From: Psilocybe azurescens
Lineage: Eukaryota; Basidiomycota; Agaricomycetes; Agaricales; Agrocybaceae
Reading direction: 5' to 3'
Assembly: GCA_023853785.1 (NCBI GenBank)
Contig: JAJIRX010000708.1
Span: 372,001 to 436,000 of the forward strand
DNA: 64,000 bases
In this document: in pieces, positions 32,804 to 43,397 of the stretch
Position numbering within the stretch: the first letter of the stretch is position 1
How the letters are laid out: every line of letters starts with the position of its first letter
Translations under genes and position numbers: made by a program
The notes under the pieces: generated by a model
Databases searched by the model: none
What the model was told of the DNA's origin: nothing
Seen by the model: only the letters and a program-made list of their open reading frames with translations

Positions 32804-34231
32804 ATGTACCCCTCAACGAGAAACGGAAACTTCGGACAATATGATGCCTTACCCACAGAACGGCCGCTGCGCAACGATGGTTCATCGTCTCAATTTTACA
32901 ACCCCCACCACCGTCATCGTTTCGAACACGACTAGGACTATCGACTATACTAAAAAGACGACGGCGGTATAAGTCAACCTCCATCGCACTCTTTGTCATT
33001 ATCTTCGTTCTCCTATGCGTGATTCTCAACAATCTACTTAAATCATGGCTCGACGATCCCGTGCGCTGGAGTCCTGGGGACTTCGTATTCACAGACCCCT
33101 CCTACCCGCGTCCCGCATACCTTGATAAATCCCTCTCCACCCCGCTCCGCATTCGGCTCGCAATAATGTCGCGCGTCGACGAGTTCGAGAGGCGGCAAGT
33201 CTCCCGCGATGCGGTACTTTCCGGTATCCCCTCGGGGGAAGTGCAGATCGAGTACAAGTTCTTTGTGGGGAGGACGCCGCGCAGTTATGGAAGTGTGAAG
33301 GGGTGGTATAGCTGGGTGAGGTTGGGAGTGGAGAGGTGGGTATACGGGGATGTTGTTGTGCTGCTGGAGTTGAATGATGTGCCGCAGAGGTTATCGGAGA
33401 AGAGGTATATGGCGCTGCAGTGGGTATGTCTGTTTGTAGGATCGTTTATGAGTTTTCGATGGTGATGTGAATTCACGTTATCAGACAGCCTCGGTGCCGC
33501 ATCATCAATACGACTACTCAATGACCATGGATTCAGACACATTCTGTCGCTTTCGAACACTTGCGAGGAGAATGCGTCATGAATTTTCCGAACTCAGACC
33601 TCTAGAACAACCCATTTTAATAGGCAGAATGGGCGGACATTTGGTATACCTCAAAAATACCGTCCCTGATGGGAACATAAACGACGAGGATGAAGACTTC
33701 GTTATGAAGGGTCCTTGGTACTCTTATCCTCTTGGAATCGGATACATGTTGAGGTGTGTTTAAATCGTTTCTTCCGGCCTCAGCTTATGTTCTTTCAAAT
33801 TTAAATTTAAACCACAGTTCGAACATTACCGAAACCATCTTCACTGCTGACCCTCCTCTCCCACACCACATAAATTATCCCTCAGACGACGTGATGATCG
33901 GGGCCTGGGTAGCAGGCCTCAAGCTCTTCCATGATCCCACCATCCTCTTCGAAACGACACTGGAGCATTCGCCCCGCCCCAGCACCGCGTGTATCCCGAA
34001 CCGTACCTCCCTTACGCGGTGGATACGAAGGTGATGGATGATAAAATTGGGTGGCATGATTTTAAGAACCGGGGAGGAAACGAGGGCCCGATAGGGTGGG
34101 AGACTGCATGTGTACATAGGATGTCGCCGAAGGAGATGAGGGCGTTCAGAGAGATGGAGGAGATAAGGCAGGAATGGGATAACAGCTATTTGGTGGAATT
34201 TCTAACGAAATTTTCTCTACACATCATATAA
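32804..34231 (+). pseudogene. GT31-like galactosyltransferase A, two frame breaks
   Basis: Type II membrane glycosyltransferase of the beta-1,3-galactosyltransferase kind (GT31), expected in the Golgi. It begins at 32804 (MYPSTRNGNFG) with a cytosolic Pro-rich tail, then a membrane anchor (SIALFVIIFVLLCVIL). Family motifs follow in order: FERRQVSRDAV, EYKFFVG, YGDVVVLLELNDVPQRLSEKRY, a DxD site (MDSDTF), YPLGIGYML and the acidic SDDVMIG. Two introns lie at positions shared with the other copies (after ALQW and after GYML). Two breaks are seen, each one C short: the C5 run 32902-32906 and the C4 run 33972-33975. Confidence 0.72.
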
Positions 34232-35229
34232 TGGGACAACTTCATGTGCTTGTTAGATGGCCTCCGAATATACGAATATTTCCCAAACGAAACAGGATGA
34301 AACAGCAAAAATCGTCATAAATACGGTTGGCGTGAGTATCTTGAATAGTTCGACCTGATGAAACCAAGTTATACTTCAGCTAAGATATTTATTCTAACAA
34401 ACATTTGTTGGTTCGAAAGTCAACATACAAGTTCCTTGATATCAAGGCTACAACAAGGCTAATTATAGATCCAAGGACCAATGCGAACACTATCGCCTCT
34501 GTCGAAGATGGTCACCTCTTTGTATAAATGTATAAATATATTGGAAAGCGTATTGGCTATGTGCCATTTACACACTCTGATCACAACCTTGCATACTGAT
34601 TTCCTGTTAGACATTTTGATGTTCTTCGCCCTAGTCACATATCTGTGGTCGCATCACCTCTATCTGTATTTATTTGCATTTGACTTCATTTCATCTCCGC
34701 GTTTCCTCGGTTTTCATACACCAGCTGTCCCACTATCCTACGGACACTGAAGTATAATTATATCTTATACTTTCTGTAGTTCTCCACTACATGTACCATT
34801 ATAGCTGTTCCGCGTCATATGAATACTGAGTTCTTCACAAGTTCGTCATTGGTTCTTCACTACAGATTCGAACCTATTGCGAGTATCATGACATTGACAA
34901 TGGACATTGCCTCAAACTGCCTAAAATCTATCCCTCTGTTTCTTGATGGTTGCTTGATGGTATTTCTGCGATCGCCTTTGCCGACACGAGGGAAACTACG
35001 CCAAGTTTGTCCTAGTATTAGCCCCGGTTGGTATTTTCCGCATTTATGTAAGCAAACGCCTCTTGGCGCTCTCAAAGCCAGTCAAGTCGGAAACTCTGAT
35101 ACGTGGGTTCTATCCTCCCTCACAAACGTCTATGTTCATACGGGTACAGTGTTCCTATCTCATCACGACTTAGTTTCTCTATATAATCAAAGTTAACGGA
35201 CATATAACACCTCTCCAATTAGCCATACT
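34232..35229. other. Intergenic between GT31-like genes
   Basis: About 1 kb with no supported gene. The frame at 34819-35196 lacks motifs. The end contains the promoter of the next gene. Confidence 0.4.
35179..35187 (+). promoter_or_regulatory. TATA box of GT31-like gene B
   Basis: CTATATAAT, about 45 bp upstream of the ATG at 35230. Confidence 0.45.
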
Positions 35230-36689
35230 ATGTATCCCCCAGGCGGGCGTGCTGATACTGGACAGACTGCATACTCTCCCCTTCCTGGTGATGTAGAGGC
35301 TGCTGGATTCGATATTAATGATACTTTCGATTCTTCTCCTACTCTAAAACAACGTCTGGCGCATGTAACGAAGAACCCGCTCTTCCGGCCTATAGCCATA
35401 TCATTCTCTGTTCTCCTCACCATCGCCCTCTTCAAAGCATTCTTCTCTGGACAGCCGAGCACCGCAGCAGTAACACCTCCTTCGCTAGCCATCGAGACAC
35501 CCGACCCGCGTCCTACTTTAGTTCCCAATCCTCCACAGACGAAAGAGAAGGATATGTCGATGTGGAGACCGGACGCATTCGCCTTCGTGAGCACTCCGCG
35601 CCCCGCGTACCTCGACAAACCCCTACCCAAACCGCTCGTCATCCGACTAGCCATCATCGCCCGTGTAGATGCGTTCGAGCGGAGGCAAGCCATGCGCGAG
35701 GCAGTGCTGGCTGGCGTCAAAGCCGATGATGTGAGGATTGATTATAGGTTTTTGTGGGCAGGGCGAAAGATGGCGTGGAGGGGCTGAATACGAAGCTGAG
35801 GCTGGTGAAGGAGAACCATTTGTATAATGATGTCGTGGTTCTGGACCAGTTTCGCGATGTGCCAGAGAGATTGTCAGAGAAGCGATTCGAGGCTATCAAA
35901 TGGGTCCGTATTTTCTTCCTTTCCTTCGAAATATGTGTGGTAGTCATCATACTCACAACCAAAAAGACCAACTCTATACCCCACAATCAATACGACTACT
36001 CAATGACCATCGACTCGGACTCCTTCTGCCGCTTCTCCGCGCTCGCCCGGCGACTGCAACACACGCACCCGGATCTTACACCTCGCGAGCAACCCATCAT
36101 GCTGGGCCGCATGGGCAAGCATCAAGTGTACTTCCAGAACACGATTGCTGACGGGAATGAGAATGACTCGGATGAGGATTATTATATTGCGGGGCCGTGG
36201 TATAAGTATCCGATCGGGATTGGGTATATGCTGAGGTGTGTTCTGTTCTTTTCTTCATCGATCACTTCTCGCTAATTAAGTTATTCTTACCTCCAGCTCG
36301 AACGTCACCCAAACGATCCTCAGCATCGACCCGCCAGTCGCGCACCACATCAACTACCCTCCGACGACGTGATGATCGGGTCCTGGATCGGCGGCCTGCG
36401 CTATTTGCCCGACCCCACCGCCGTTTTTAACACCACTGAGCGCTCGTCCGCTCCTCCTTCTCCCGCACACCTGCCGGTCCACCCCAAGCCTCTGTTACCA
36501 TATATTGTGAATACGACGGTGGTGGATGACAAGGAGGGGTGGCATGATGTAAGGGAGGAGAGCACAAAGGACACGGAGGGGCCAATTGGGTGGGATTCGG
36601 TGTGTATCCATCGCATGAAGGTGGAGCAGATGAGGTCGTTGAGGGAAATGGAAGAAATCAGAGGGGAGTGGGATGCTGTTCTGGACTAG
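35230..36689 (+). pseudogene. GT31-like galactosyltransferase B, two frame breaks
   Basis: Second tandem GT31-like gene, same order of motifs. It has a longer cytosolic tail and a Ser/Pro/Thr stem, with the anchor at FRPIAISFSVLLTIALF. Motifs: FERRQAMREAVL, YNDVVVLDQFRDVPERLSEKRF, MTIDSDSF (DxD), YPIGIGYML and SDDVMIGSW. Introns are at the conserved places; the first uses a non-consensus GTCCGT donor. Two breaks are seen. The T5 run 35749-35753 is one T short of the frame giving RFFVGRAKDG. The CCC at 36357-36359 is one C short of NYPSDDVMIG. The stop after GEWDAVLD is at 36687-36689. Confidence 0.72.
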
Positions 36690-37713
36690 AAGTAGGAATA
36701 TGCATGGGGGTTGATGTGCACTTCGATATGGATGGATTTAACTGCCGGAAGATACCAGATACACATAGACCGTACTAATTTGCTTTTTATGGACTCGGAG
36801 GGCTGCTTTTATAATACCTTCAGCAATCATACTGCTGACCTGCCAAATATACCCATTGTAAGCGTACACCTGTTTTATCATAGTGATGCACCAGGCTTCG
36901 TCCGAGCTTTATGTTGGATGCGGTGAACCCTGTCGAGGGACGTTTTAATTTTGTTCTGCAAGTGTTTTTCAATAGCCAACGAAGCCCAGAAGATCACGGC
37001 ATTGGAGTAATGTTGAGGTTGCGGCGGAAGACTGAGCAATGGGACTCATATATCGGCAGCGAAAAATACATGTACCGTTGAGATTGAGCAAATGGGCCCA
37101 TTATGTACACATATACGTCACATCATCCGTTGACACAGAGAGGAAGATGGAGGAATGAGGAGTGTCGAACCTTAACTCGACTGTGAACCATATGCATACT
37201 GCCTCCTGCTAGCGAGCAATATTCCAATTCCAGCGAGCGTGAGCCATATATGCATTCAGCGTTCTGGTTTAGAGAAACGTAGCAGGCAAGACGCAGATCT
37301 GAAGATACCACAGAGAAGCCTGCACAGATTCGTCGGACGGAGGAACCTAAGTACAATACACTGCAAAGAGTCGTCGAGGAAGGGAGAATCGAAAATGCGG
37401 AAAGCGGGAGAGAGAGACCTACGTGTGTCTGTGAGGCAGTCAGTTTAAATACCTGAGCCATATATGTATGATTGAGGTGGGAGGCCCTGCTGACAGCACG
37501 GTGATCGATGGCCGCTGAGATCCACTCAGGGTACTTCAAATTTTAAGTACATAGGTACTTATCATACATCCAACACTTCGTTTCCAGATTCCGGCCGGGA
37601 TAATTAAAACGTTCATTACGATATTGTGCGACTAGTACACAAACGCGACTTGAGTCACTTGACCAGGGACCACGACGAGCAGTTATGCATCATGCATCAT
37701 TCTAGGGTAGATT
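36690..37713. other. Intergenic region
   Basis: No supported gene. A 138-codon minus-strand frame at 37123-37539 has no recognisable domain and no introns. Confidence 0.35.
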
Positions 37714-38064
37714 CTACCTGCACAACAAAAGGCGTTTGGAGGCATTCAAGTTTTCAGATTTAACGAGAAGGATATCCAGAATTGAGGCAGACTTAATAAG
37801 TACATCTTCGAAGTTCGAAAGGGTGTGAGCAAGGTGTGAAGGAGAAGCAGGGTTGAGGCAGGGTCCAGAGGAAGGTTCCAGATGGATCCGAGGCGAGATA
37901 AGCTTATATAGTTCATTCTGTGCCGGTTCCGGGAAGAATAGGGCGCCGTATCTCTCATTCTCCTCGTCAAACCCTTTCTCAGTCTCCACGTCTGGCTTCG
38001 TTTGAAATTTGATTTCCTTCGTTTTCCCATTGTTTTCCGCATCAAGGTAACTACGTTAGTGATA
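37714..38064 (-). CDS. Short orphan next to the tRNA, possibly truncated
   Basis: A coding-like frame reads TKEIKFQTKPDVETEKGFDE and then a helical segment (HTLSNFEDVLIKSASILDIL) to a stop at 37714. An intron acceptor-like TAG and an ATG lie near 38064, within 30 bp of the tRNA-Thr, so there is little room for an upstream exon. The gene may have been cut by the rearrangement that placed the duplicated segment here. No family is recognised. Confidence 0.3.
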
Positions 38065-38092
38065 GATTAGATATACCATATCCACAAATATA

Positions 38093-38177
38093 TCCCTCTT
38101 AGCTCAGTGGTAGAGCGCGTCACTAGTAGCCACAACGAGCTATGACGAGGTCAGTCGTTCAAGTCGGCTAGAGGGAA
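38093..38177 (+). tRNA. tRNA-Thr(AGU) with 13-nt intron
   Basis: A full cloverleaf can be drawn. The acceptor stem is TCCCTCT (38093-38099) with AGAGGGA (38170-38176). The D stem is GCTC/GAGC. The anticodon stem is CGTCA (38118-38122) with TGACG (38143-38147), and the anticodon AGT is at 38125-38127. The T stem is AGTCG/CGGCT with a seven-base loop, and the discriminator is A38177. A 13-nt intron (38129-38141) sits one base 3' of the anticodon, the canonical nuclear place. A second copy is on the minus strand at 52375-52462. Confidence 0.9.
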
Positions 38178-38181
38178 TTTC

Positions 38182-38186
38182 TTTTT
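38182..38186 (+). terminator. Pol III terminator of tRNA-Thr copy 1
   Basis: TTTTT five bases after the tRNA 3' end. Confidence 0.6.
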
Positions 38187-38278
38187 CGAGTCAATATCTG
38201 CCGTCATCATTTTTCTTGCCAATGTCCTGTCAGCCAAAGCACATTAATTATTGCCCAGTCGTTACAGTCCAGTTATTT

Positions 38279-39961
38279 TTACCGCCTCGTCAGTCCGAGA
38301 GCGTACGCAGATAATTTATTTCTTCCATCCGGATTCATGACTTCACCACTGCCAGATCCTATTCTCAATGTCCGTGCTTCCGCAGTATATACAACCGGAG
38401 TATCGGCCGGAAGATGTCCTTCGACATATGGTGTCGCTGGACGTGCAATGTCACTAGGTCCTTTATGAGACTGTGCAGATCGCCGACCCTCTCTCAACAA
38501 AGTCGATGTGCCCTCCCGGTCTAGATGAGTAGATCATAAGTAGGTATCATAACAGTATTAAAAATTTATGCTAATACGAACCTTGGTCAGTAGCAATATG
38601 ATGTCGGCCCTCCCCATCAATGGCCCTGTGATCGTCCTTCAATCGTCCACTTCCATCCCAGTGCTGCTGCATGCTTTCTGCCGATACTTTCCCTTTTCCT
38701 TTTGACCCAGACGACGAAGCGGGAGGTATCATAAACACCTTCTCCGGCGATATTCTCCCCCAGTCTGATAATTCAGGTGTGCGTGATCCCGATTTCCAGC
38801 CATCGTTCTCACTCTCATCGCCCACATCTGAAGCCCTTTCTTTTCCTTTTCCCTTTCTTTTCGAAGACTCCAGAGAAATTAAGTGCGTTCTATCCCGTCC
38901 AATATTCTCAGTGGTATTTTGATTTCCTATAATTTCAGTAAGTTTTGCGGTCAACTTATCAATTTGTTCCGTTTGCGCGTCCTTCACGTTTGGTCCAGAC
39001 CTCGAGCTAGAAGGGAAAGACTTTGGAGTGCGATCCGGTTTTGGAGCATGACAATTACGCAAGATTGACTTCAGTGGACGAGCACTACGTTTTCGATCGT
39101 CCTTTATTTCAGGGCCATGCCCTATTTTAGAAGTGCCCGTAGTAGTCTGACATCCGGTCTCTTCTACAGAGGGAGAGATAGAACGCCAACTATGCGTGCT
39201 AGATGACCGTGAATGACTACGCGGATGGTCCGCCGAAGATGGAGCTGGATGTCGATGGTGACCACCTGAAGATCCACCGGGACGGCGAGATTGGCGGTCA
39301 TGTTTAACCTGATGTGAAGCGGTGTGTGTAGGGTTAATCTCTACCCATGGACGTGGCGGTGAAGGCGGAGGTGTTGGGGATCTCCGCGGAATGTAATAGC
39401 TGGGGTCGCTCGGTGAAACAGTGTGCGAGGATACAGGTGGTCCACGAGGAAGAGAAGAGAAATGTCCTTGAGCAGCCTGTCCTGGGTATTTATGCCGTGA
39501 AGCATTCACTTGATAAGGAGAAGGTGCCGTCATATTACTGTTCGGATAGTATATGTATGGATAAGGATACGGGTACGGGCTTGTTCTCGAGCTTGCGTAT
39601 GGTCCTGGGGGTGCGTGTGACCCTTGCGTATGGTTATAGTGCCCACCATAACGATAGGATGTTGTTGAAAGGTGATGTGCACCCCGTGCACCCGGCCTAC
39701 TACCTGCTACTATCGCAAATCATTAGACAGGGATGAACAATGCAAGTATCGCTGTCTACCCTACTCACCAGGGTTTGGATTGAATGATTGTGTAGGAACC
39801 ACTGGCGCTTGTGGATGGGGATAAGGATTGGACACTAATGATGGGTTGAGACCACTAGGACCACTGGGATAGTAAGTTGCTGCGTTATGATAAGGATTCC
39901 GATGAGGTTGGGATGCGAAAGCATTCCGATTGGGATTGGTCATGATGTTGCGCGATTCCAT
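38279..39961 (-). CDS. Disordered Ser/Pro/His-rich orphan protein, copy 1
   Basis: Three exons, 39961-39769, 39709-38582 and 38520-38279, join in phase to 521 codons (520 aa). The protein is mostly low-complexity: Asn/Pro/Tyr-rich N-terminus (YHNAATYYPSG), a proline cluster (SPTPPPSPPR), Arg/Ser/His-rich middle, a short amphipathic segment (TEQIDKLTAKLTEIIGNQN) and a Lys-rich basic patch (SSKRKGKGKERAS) that could be a nuclear signal. No known domain. A TATATAACC box lies about 100 bp upstream. This is the intact copy; the other (50510-52196) is frame-shifted. Confidence 0.65.
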
Positions 39962-40055
39962 TGTGAATACTATGTCGGTTACTGTATCGCAGACCTAATT
40001 GAAGGCTCAGATAGAGAGGAAGATTAACCTGACCCGGCATCCAACTTGAGATCAT

Positions 40056-40066
40056 GGTTATATACC
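40056..40066 (-). promoter_or_regulatory. TATA box of disordered orphan copy 1
   Basis: GGTATATAACC on the minus strand about 95 bp before the ATG at 39961. The same box is kept in the duplicate at 50407-50413. Confidence 0.5.
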
Positions 40067-40203
40067 CCCAGCTCTATTGCGTGCACGATCAATTAATGAG
40101 CGTGGTAACATGAACACCTTGCCATCTTCGGTAGATCTCTGCTGACTCCCGGATGTAGTTTAGAAGGGAGGATGAGCGTTGGGCACTGACCGTAATAATT
40201 AGG

Positions 40204-41736
40204 CTGTTCAAAATCAATCCTTGTACCACCCCCGTGCATCCAGGTTTGAGAGCGAGCAGGAATTCATAGGCGATTTTGTGATCAAAAAAGTAAGAAAAGG
40301 CGGGAGGAATATTATTTTGAAAATATAGTAGGTACGGTTGTAGTGGTGCCGTTGCGGCAGTGGGTTGGAGCATCCCTTGAATTTCAAGCATAAGACCAGA
40401 TGATCAAGAATATCCAATAACAGGGTGGGCCCTGGACCTTGACGGAAGTTCTATGAAAGTATGTAATTGAGATGAAAGAGAAGTTCGCTGTGTTCTTATT
40501 TTACACAAAACTCTCGGCAGAGAGTACATATATGAGCAATGTTGCCTCTGATAATCATCTTAATGCCGTTATTAATGGTATTTTTGTCATTTTCCCTGCG
40601 TGGGTGGGCTTCCTTTGAGAGACATTATTCGGGAGGTTCAATTGTTATCGCTTCTTCGAAACTCAGTAATACTAAAGACTCGAGTGATTCTGTGTGCTAG
40701 ACAGTGTATATATGATTGGGGGCTACGACAAGCAGTTGGTTATCAGACATTTGACTATTGTCGGGTGCAATGCACTTGGGTGGAGTTAGTGGCCGATGGT
40801 TCTCAGTGAGCTCAGTAGTAAGGATCCTCACAGTTTCAACCATATTGGATGGAGCTTGAACTATCTATAGATCGGTCAAGCCAACGTATTGGACCAGAAA
40901 GAAGTAAATAAATTAAAAGTTGACTGCATCGTCAACGTCGTGATGGTATTTACGTTCCTGTAGTAAGTCCGGATATGGCTATGCTGAGGCTAAGCTACTT
41001 ATCAATGATATGCGAGTTACGGCGAAGTTATGTAACTCGCCGAAAATTATGACGAGTTACTATAACTTAGTTATAACTTTGATGGCTACCCCACTCTAAT
41101 TTGATCAAACAGTTACTACCCGCATATCAGAGTACGAAGGAAAGCGTCGATCATCCGACGCGTTTTGAGATTGATCTTGGCATGGGTATATCAGCCGTGA
41201 GTGTACCCAGAAATGACCCGTGTAACACAAAAATTATATTAAATTAATTTCTTTCAAACCGCATGATACTCCGAGGAAGACATCTTCCCTAACTTATGGC
41301 CAACGTTAGCTTACTCTTAAGTCTACGCATACACTGCCGGTGTCAGAAAAGATCCTCTGAGCACTGCCCAGAGGTAGAGCGCAGCGGTCGGTCTCGACGG
41401 CCCACACAGCTCTGTTTCAGAATGATAAGCATCCCGAAAAGCAAGCATGGATATTTGTCCAGTAGTCCACATAGTAGGCGGAAATTTTCTTCCATTGCAA
41501 AACCAGCCTTGGTAAGTTTCATGTTCCATCGTGCGGCTAAAGCTCTCCCTCCAGATGGCGGACATTCATGGCCGCGTCTGTTTGTATACAGTCCACCTGA
41601 CGTATAGGACTTCTAAAATTAGAACTGTGCGGGATCGTATAAAAGGTGGAGTGGTTGGTTCGTAGAGACCATATCCAACTAATTCATTCATACCCAAAAG
41701 TCTTCTTCCCAGCCATTACGCTATTTCACATCTAAA
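40204..41736. other. Intergenic region
   Basis: No supported gene. Around 41010-41080 there are several short inverted repeats built from GAGTTAC/GTAACTC and AGTTATAACT. TATAAAAGG at 41638-41645 is the promoter of the next gene. Confidence 0.35.
41638..41646 (+). promoter_or_regulatory. TATA box of small secreted protein gene
   Basis: TATAAAAGG about 95 bp upstream of the ATG at 41737. Confidence 0.5.
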
Positions 41737-42308
41737 ATGAAGTTCGCCATTTCCGCTGCTCTCCTCACTCTAACTGGCGTGGTCTCCGCCACCAGCATTG
41801 CAAGTCGCCAAGGCTGCCCTCAGGCATCACGCTTCGGAAACCTCATTGTCAGTCCGACCACCGTCAGCGCAGGAGACGTAAGCTCTACATATTTACATTG
41901 CGATGAATTATATTAATCGCAATTTTCTGTGTAGTCTATCAATATCTCCGTTGACTTGACCTGCGGGGTGAAGAATTTCGGGATCGTGCCTCAGTTCCTC
42001 GACTACTCCATCGAGGTCCCCGCTGCGTCCAATAATGGATTCCAGCAGCCCATTATCCTCGCTCGTCGTGCCATCCCCGCCGGGTCCCTGTCGGACTCGT
42101 TCACTACCACAGTAAGCCAGCCCATATCATGGCCTCTCGATTTAGGATAGCAATTGATGATATACACTGTCAGATCCCCCACGGGTTCTTCATCGCTAAT
42201 TCCAACTACAACATCGTTTTGAGCAACATTTACAACATCAATGGTACAGATGGAAGCCCTGTCCTCGTCAGGGGCGGTGTCCTCCAACCTATCACGATCA
42301 ATGTTTAA
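41737..42308 (+). CDS. Small secreted protein, 150 aa
   Basis: Exons 41737-41877, 41935-42111 and 42174-42308 join in phase to 151 codons. The signal peptide is clear (MKFAISAALLTLTGVVSA). The mature protein has only two Cys (QGCPQAS and LTCGVKN) and a beta-rich pattern (NISVDLTCGV, PQFLDYSIEVP, GFFIANSNYNIVLS) ending in VLQPITINV. It resembles agaricomycete small secreted proteins of unknown role. No protease, lectin or effector motif is recognised. Intact. Confidence 0.75.
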
Positions 42309-42539
42309 CCAGAATTGCATTTCCTGCTGTAAACTTCAATGGACTTGCTTGAAATTTAATTAATAGCATTTAATGACGTCATAATATTTGAGATGCTCGA
42401 TATTTGAACTGTAAATAAATCTGTTTGACACCGTCAAGCAAAGTTCGGAATAATCTCGGAGAACAACATGTCTCTACGTTGTTGCTTCTCTGGGCGCTAA
42501 ACGTTCCTATAGAACTGTAGTATATACTCCACAACTGGT
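42309..42539. other. 3' flank of secreted gene
   Basis: No feature recognised before the relic mosaic that starts near 42540. Confidence 0.35.
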
Positions 42540-42610
42540 GGTCGCGATTTTCAGTCATCGTTCCCACTGTTATCGCCCACATCTCGAGCTCGTTCTTTTC
42601 CCTTTGCTAC
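42540..42610 (-). pseudogene. Relic fragment of the disordered orphan gene
   Basis: About 70 bp on the minus strand match the part of the duplicated orphan gene that encodes GKERASDVGDESENDGW. Identity is clear but imperfect, and the frame is not kept. It is a third, fragmentary copy of that gene. Confidence 0.6.
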
Positions 42611-42649
42611 CAGAGTGTGGGAATACATCGGAAGGGTTGTGAATTACTG

Positions 42650-42950
42650 TGGGCCCTGTTATCGATTTAATCATGACGTCGTCGTATGGGTAGTGGATAT
42701 GATGCTACTCAGCCGAATCCGCACACATCATGGTCGCTGTTAGACTCGAGCTAAGTATGCGAATAAGCGCCAGAGTCATGAGAAAAATTAGAATTAGAAT
42801 CAGAATAGTATATTAGAATAGATGATAGAAACCAGTGATTTCTACCTGAGCATATAGCCAACACCAACAGGATACGGATACACAGGGCCATTGACCCACG
42901 AGTCTTCCTCTTTCGCCGTGTCATCCACATCCAGATCAATGACGCGGATA
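42650..42950 (-). pseudogene. Relic fragment of a GT31-like gene
   Basis: The minus strand is closely similar to gene D (46890-47130): AKEEDSWVNGPVYPYPVGVGYML, then the conserved intron with a CATACTTAG acceptor, then a block ending in HHIHYPYDDVMI. A TGA-type stop interrupts the last block and the flanking exons are missing. The retained intron shows it arose by DNA duplication, not retrotransposition. Confidence 0.8.
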
Positions 42951-42992
42951 GATGCTAATAGATACTAGTAGCGTCGCTTGGCGATTATTATC

Positions 42993-43055
42993 TCTTCTTA
43001 GCTCAGTGCTAGAGAATACAGCGCTTCACTACAATATTAGTAGCATCCAGAAAGG
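42993..43055 (+). pseudogene. tRNA-Thr relic
   Basis: TCTTCTTAGCTCAGTGCTAGAG matches the 5' half of the tRNA-Thr genes with one change. A six-base insertion and a partly recognisable GCG.TTCACTA / TTAGTAGC anticodon region follow. The T arm and acceptor 3' half cannot be found, so it is not functional. Confidence 0.55.
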
Positions 43056-43397
43056 ATCGGTAGTATTACCGTGACTCAATGATTGCGACTGTCCTAAAGT
43101 CAAGACGAAGTTCTACTCGACTTGAATTGCAAGTATAAATTGTAAGTATTAGTACACGAATAAAATTCGTCGACTCGGACAACCTGAGAACGCATGTGAA
43201 ACAATAGATATGCATATTAGTGGTATAGCGCTGCAATAGATGTAGAACAAAGGTCATAAGTAGAGAAATCCGTGAATATCATGACGTCTCGACTTCGTTC
43301 AACTTAACCATTTCCACCCCTCATTTCTCATACCTCATCCATCTCCAAGCCCAGCCTCGCCCCTCAACCCCCTCACATTTCAGCTTGAGCTTGAGCA
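43056..43397. other. 3' flank of GT31-like gene C
   Basis: AT-rich; no gene seen. Confidence 0.35.

Larger units (their letters stand above)
38093..40203 (-). repeat. Inverted segmental duplication, left arm
   Basis: This 2.1-kb segment reappears in opposite orientation at about 50269-52462. It contains the tRNA-Thr gene at one end, a complete disordered-protein gene, its TATA box and about 240 bp upstream. Similarity stops at the tRNA acceptor end (38093) and at the block CTAATTATTACGGTCAGTGC near 40203. The copies differ by scattered substitutions and small indels. Confidence 0.85.

Noticed and set aside
37123..37539. 138-codon minus-strand gene
   Set aside because: No domain, no signal peptide, no splice support and unremarkable composition.
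42993..43055. Third functional tRNA-Thr
   Set aside because: A-box region is kept but the anticodon arm is interrupted and the T arm and 3' acceptor strand are missing.
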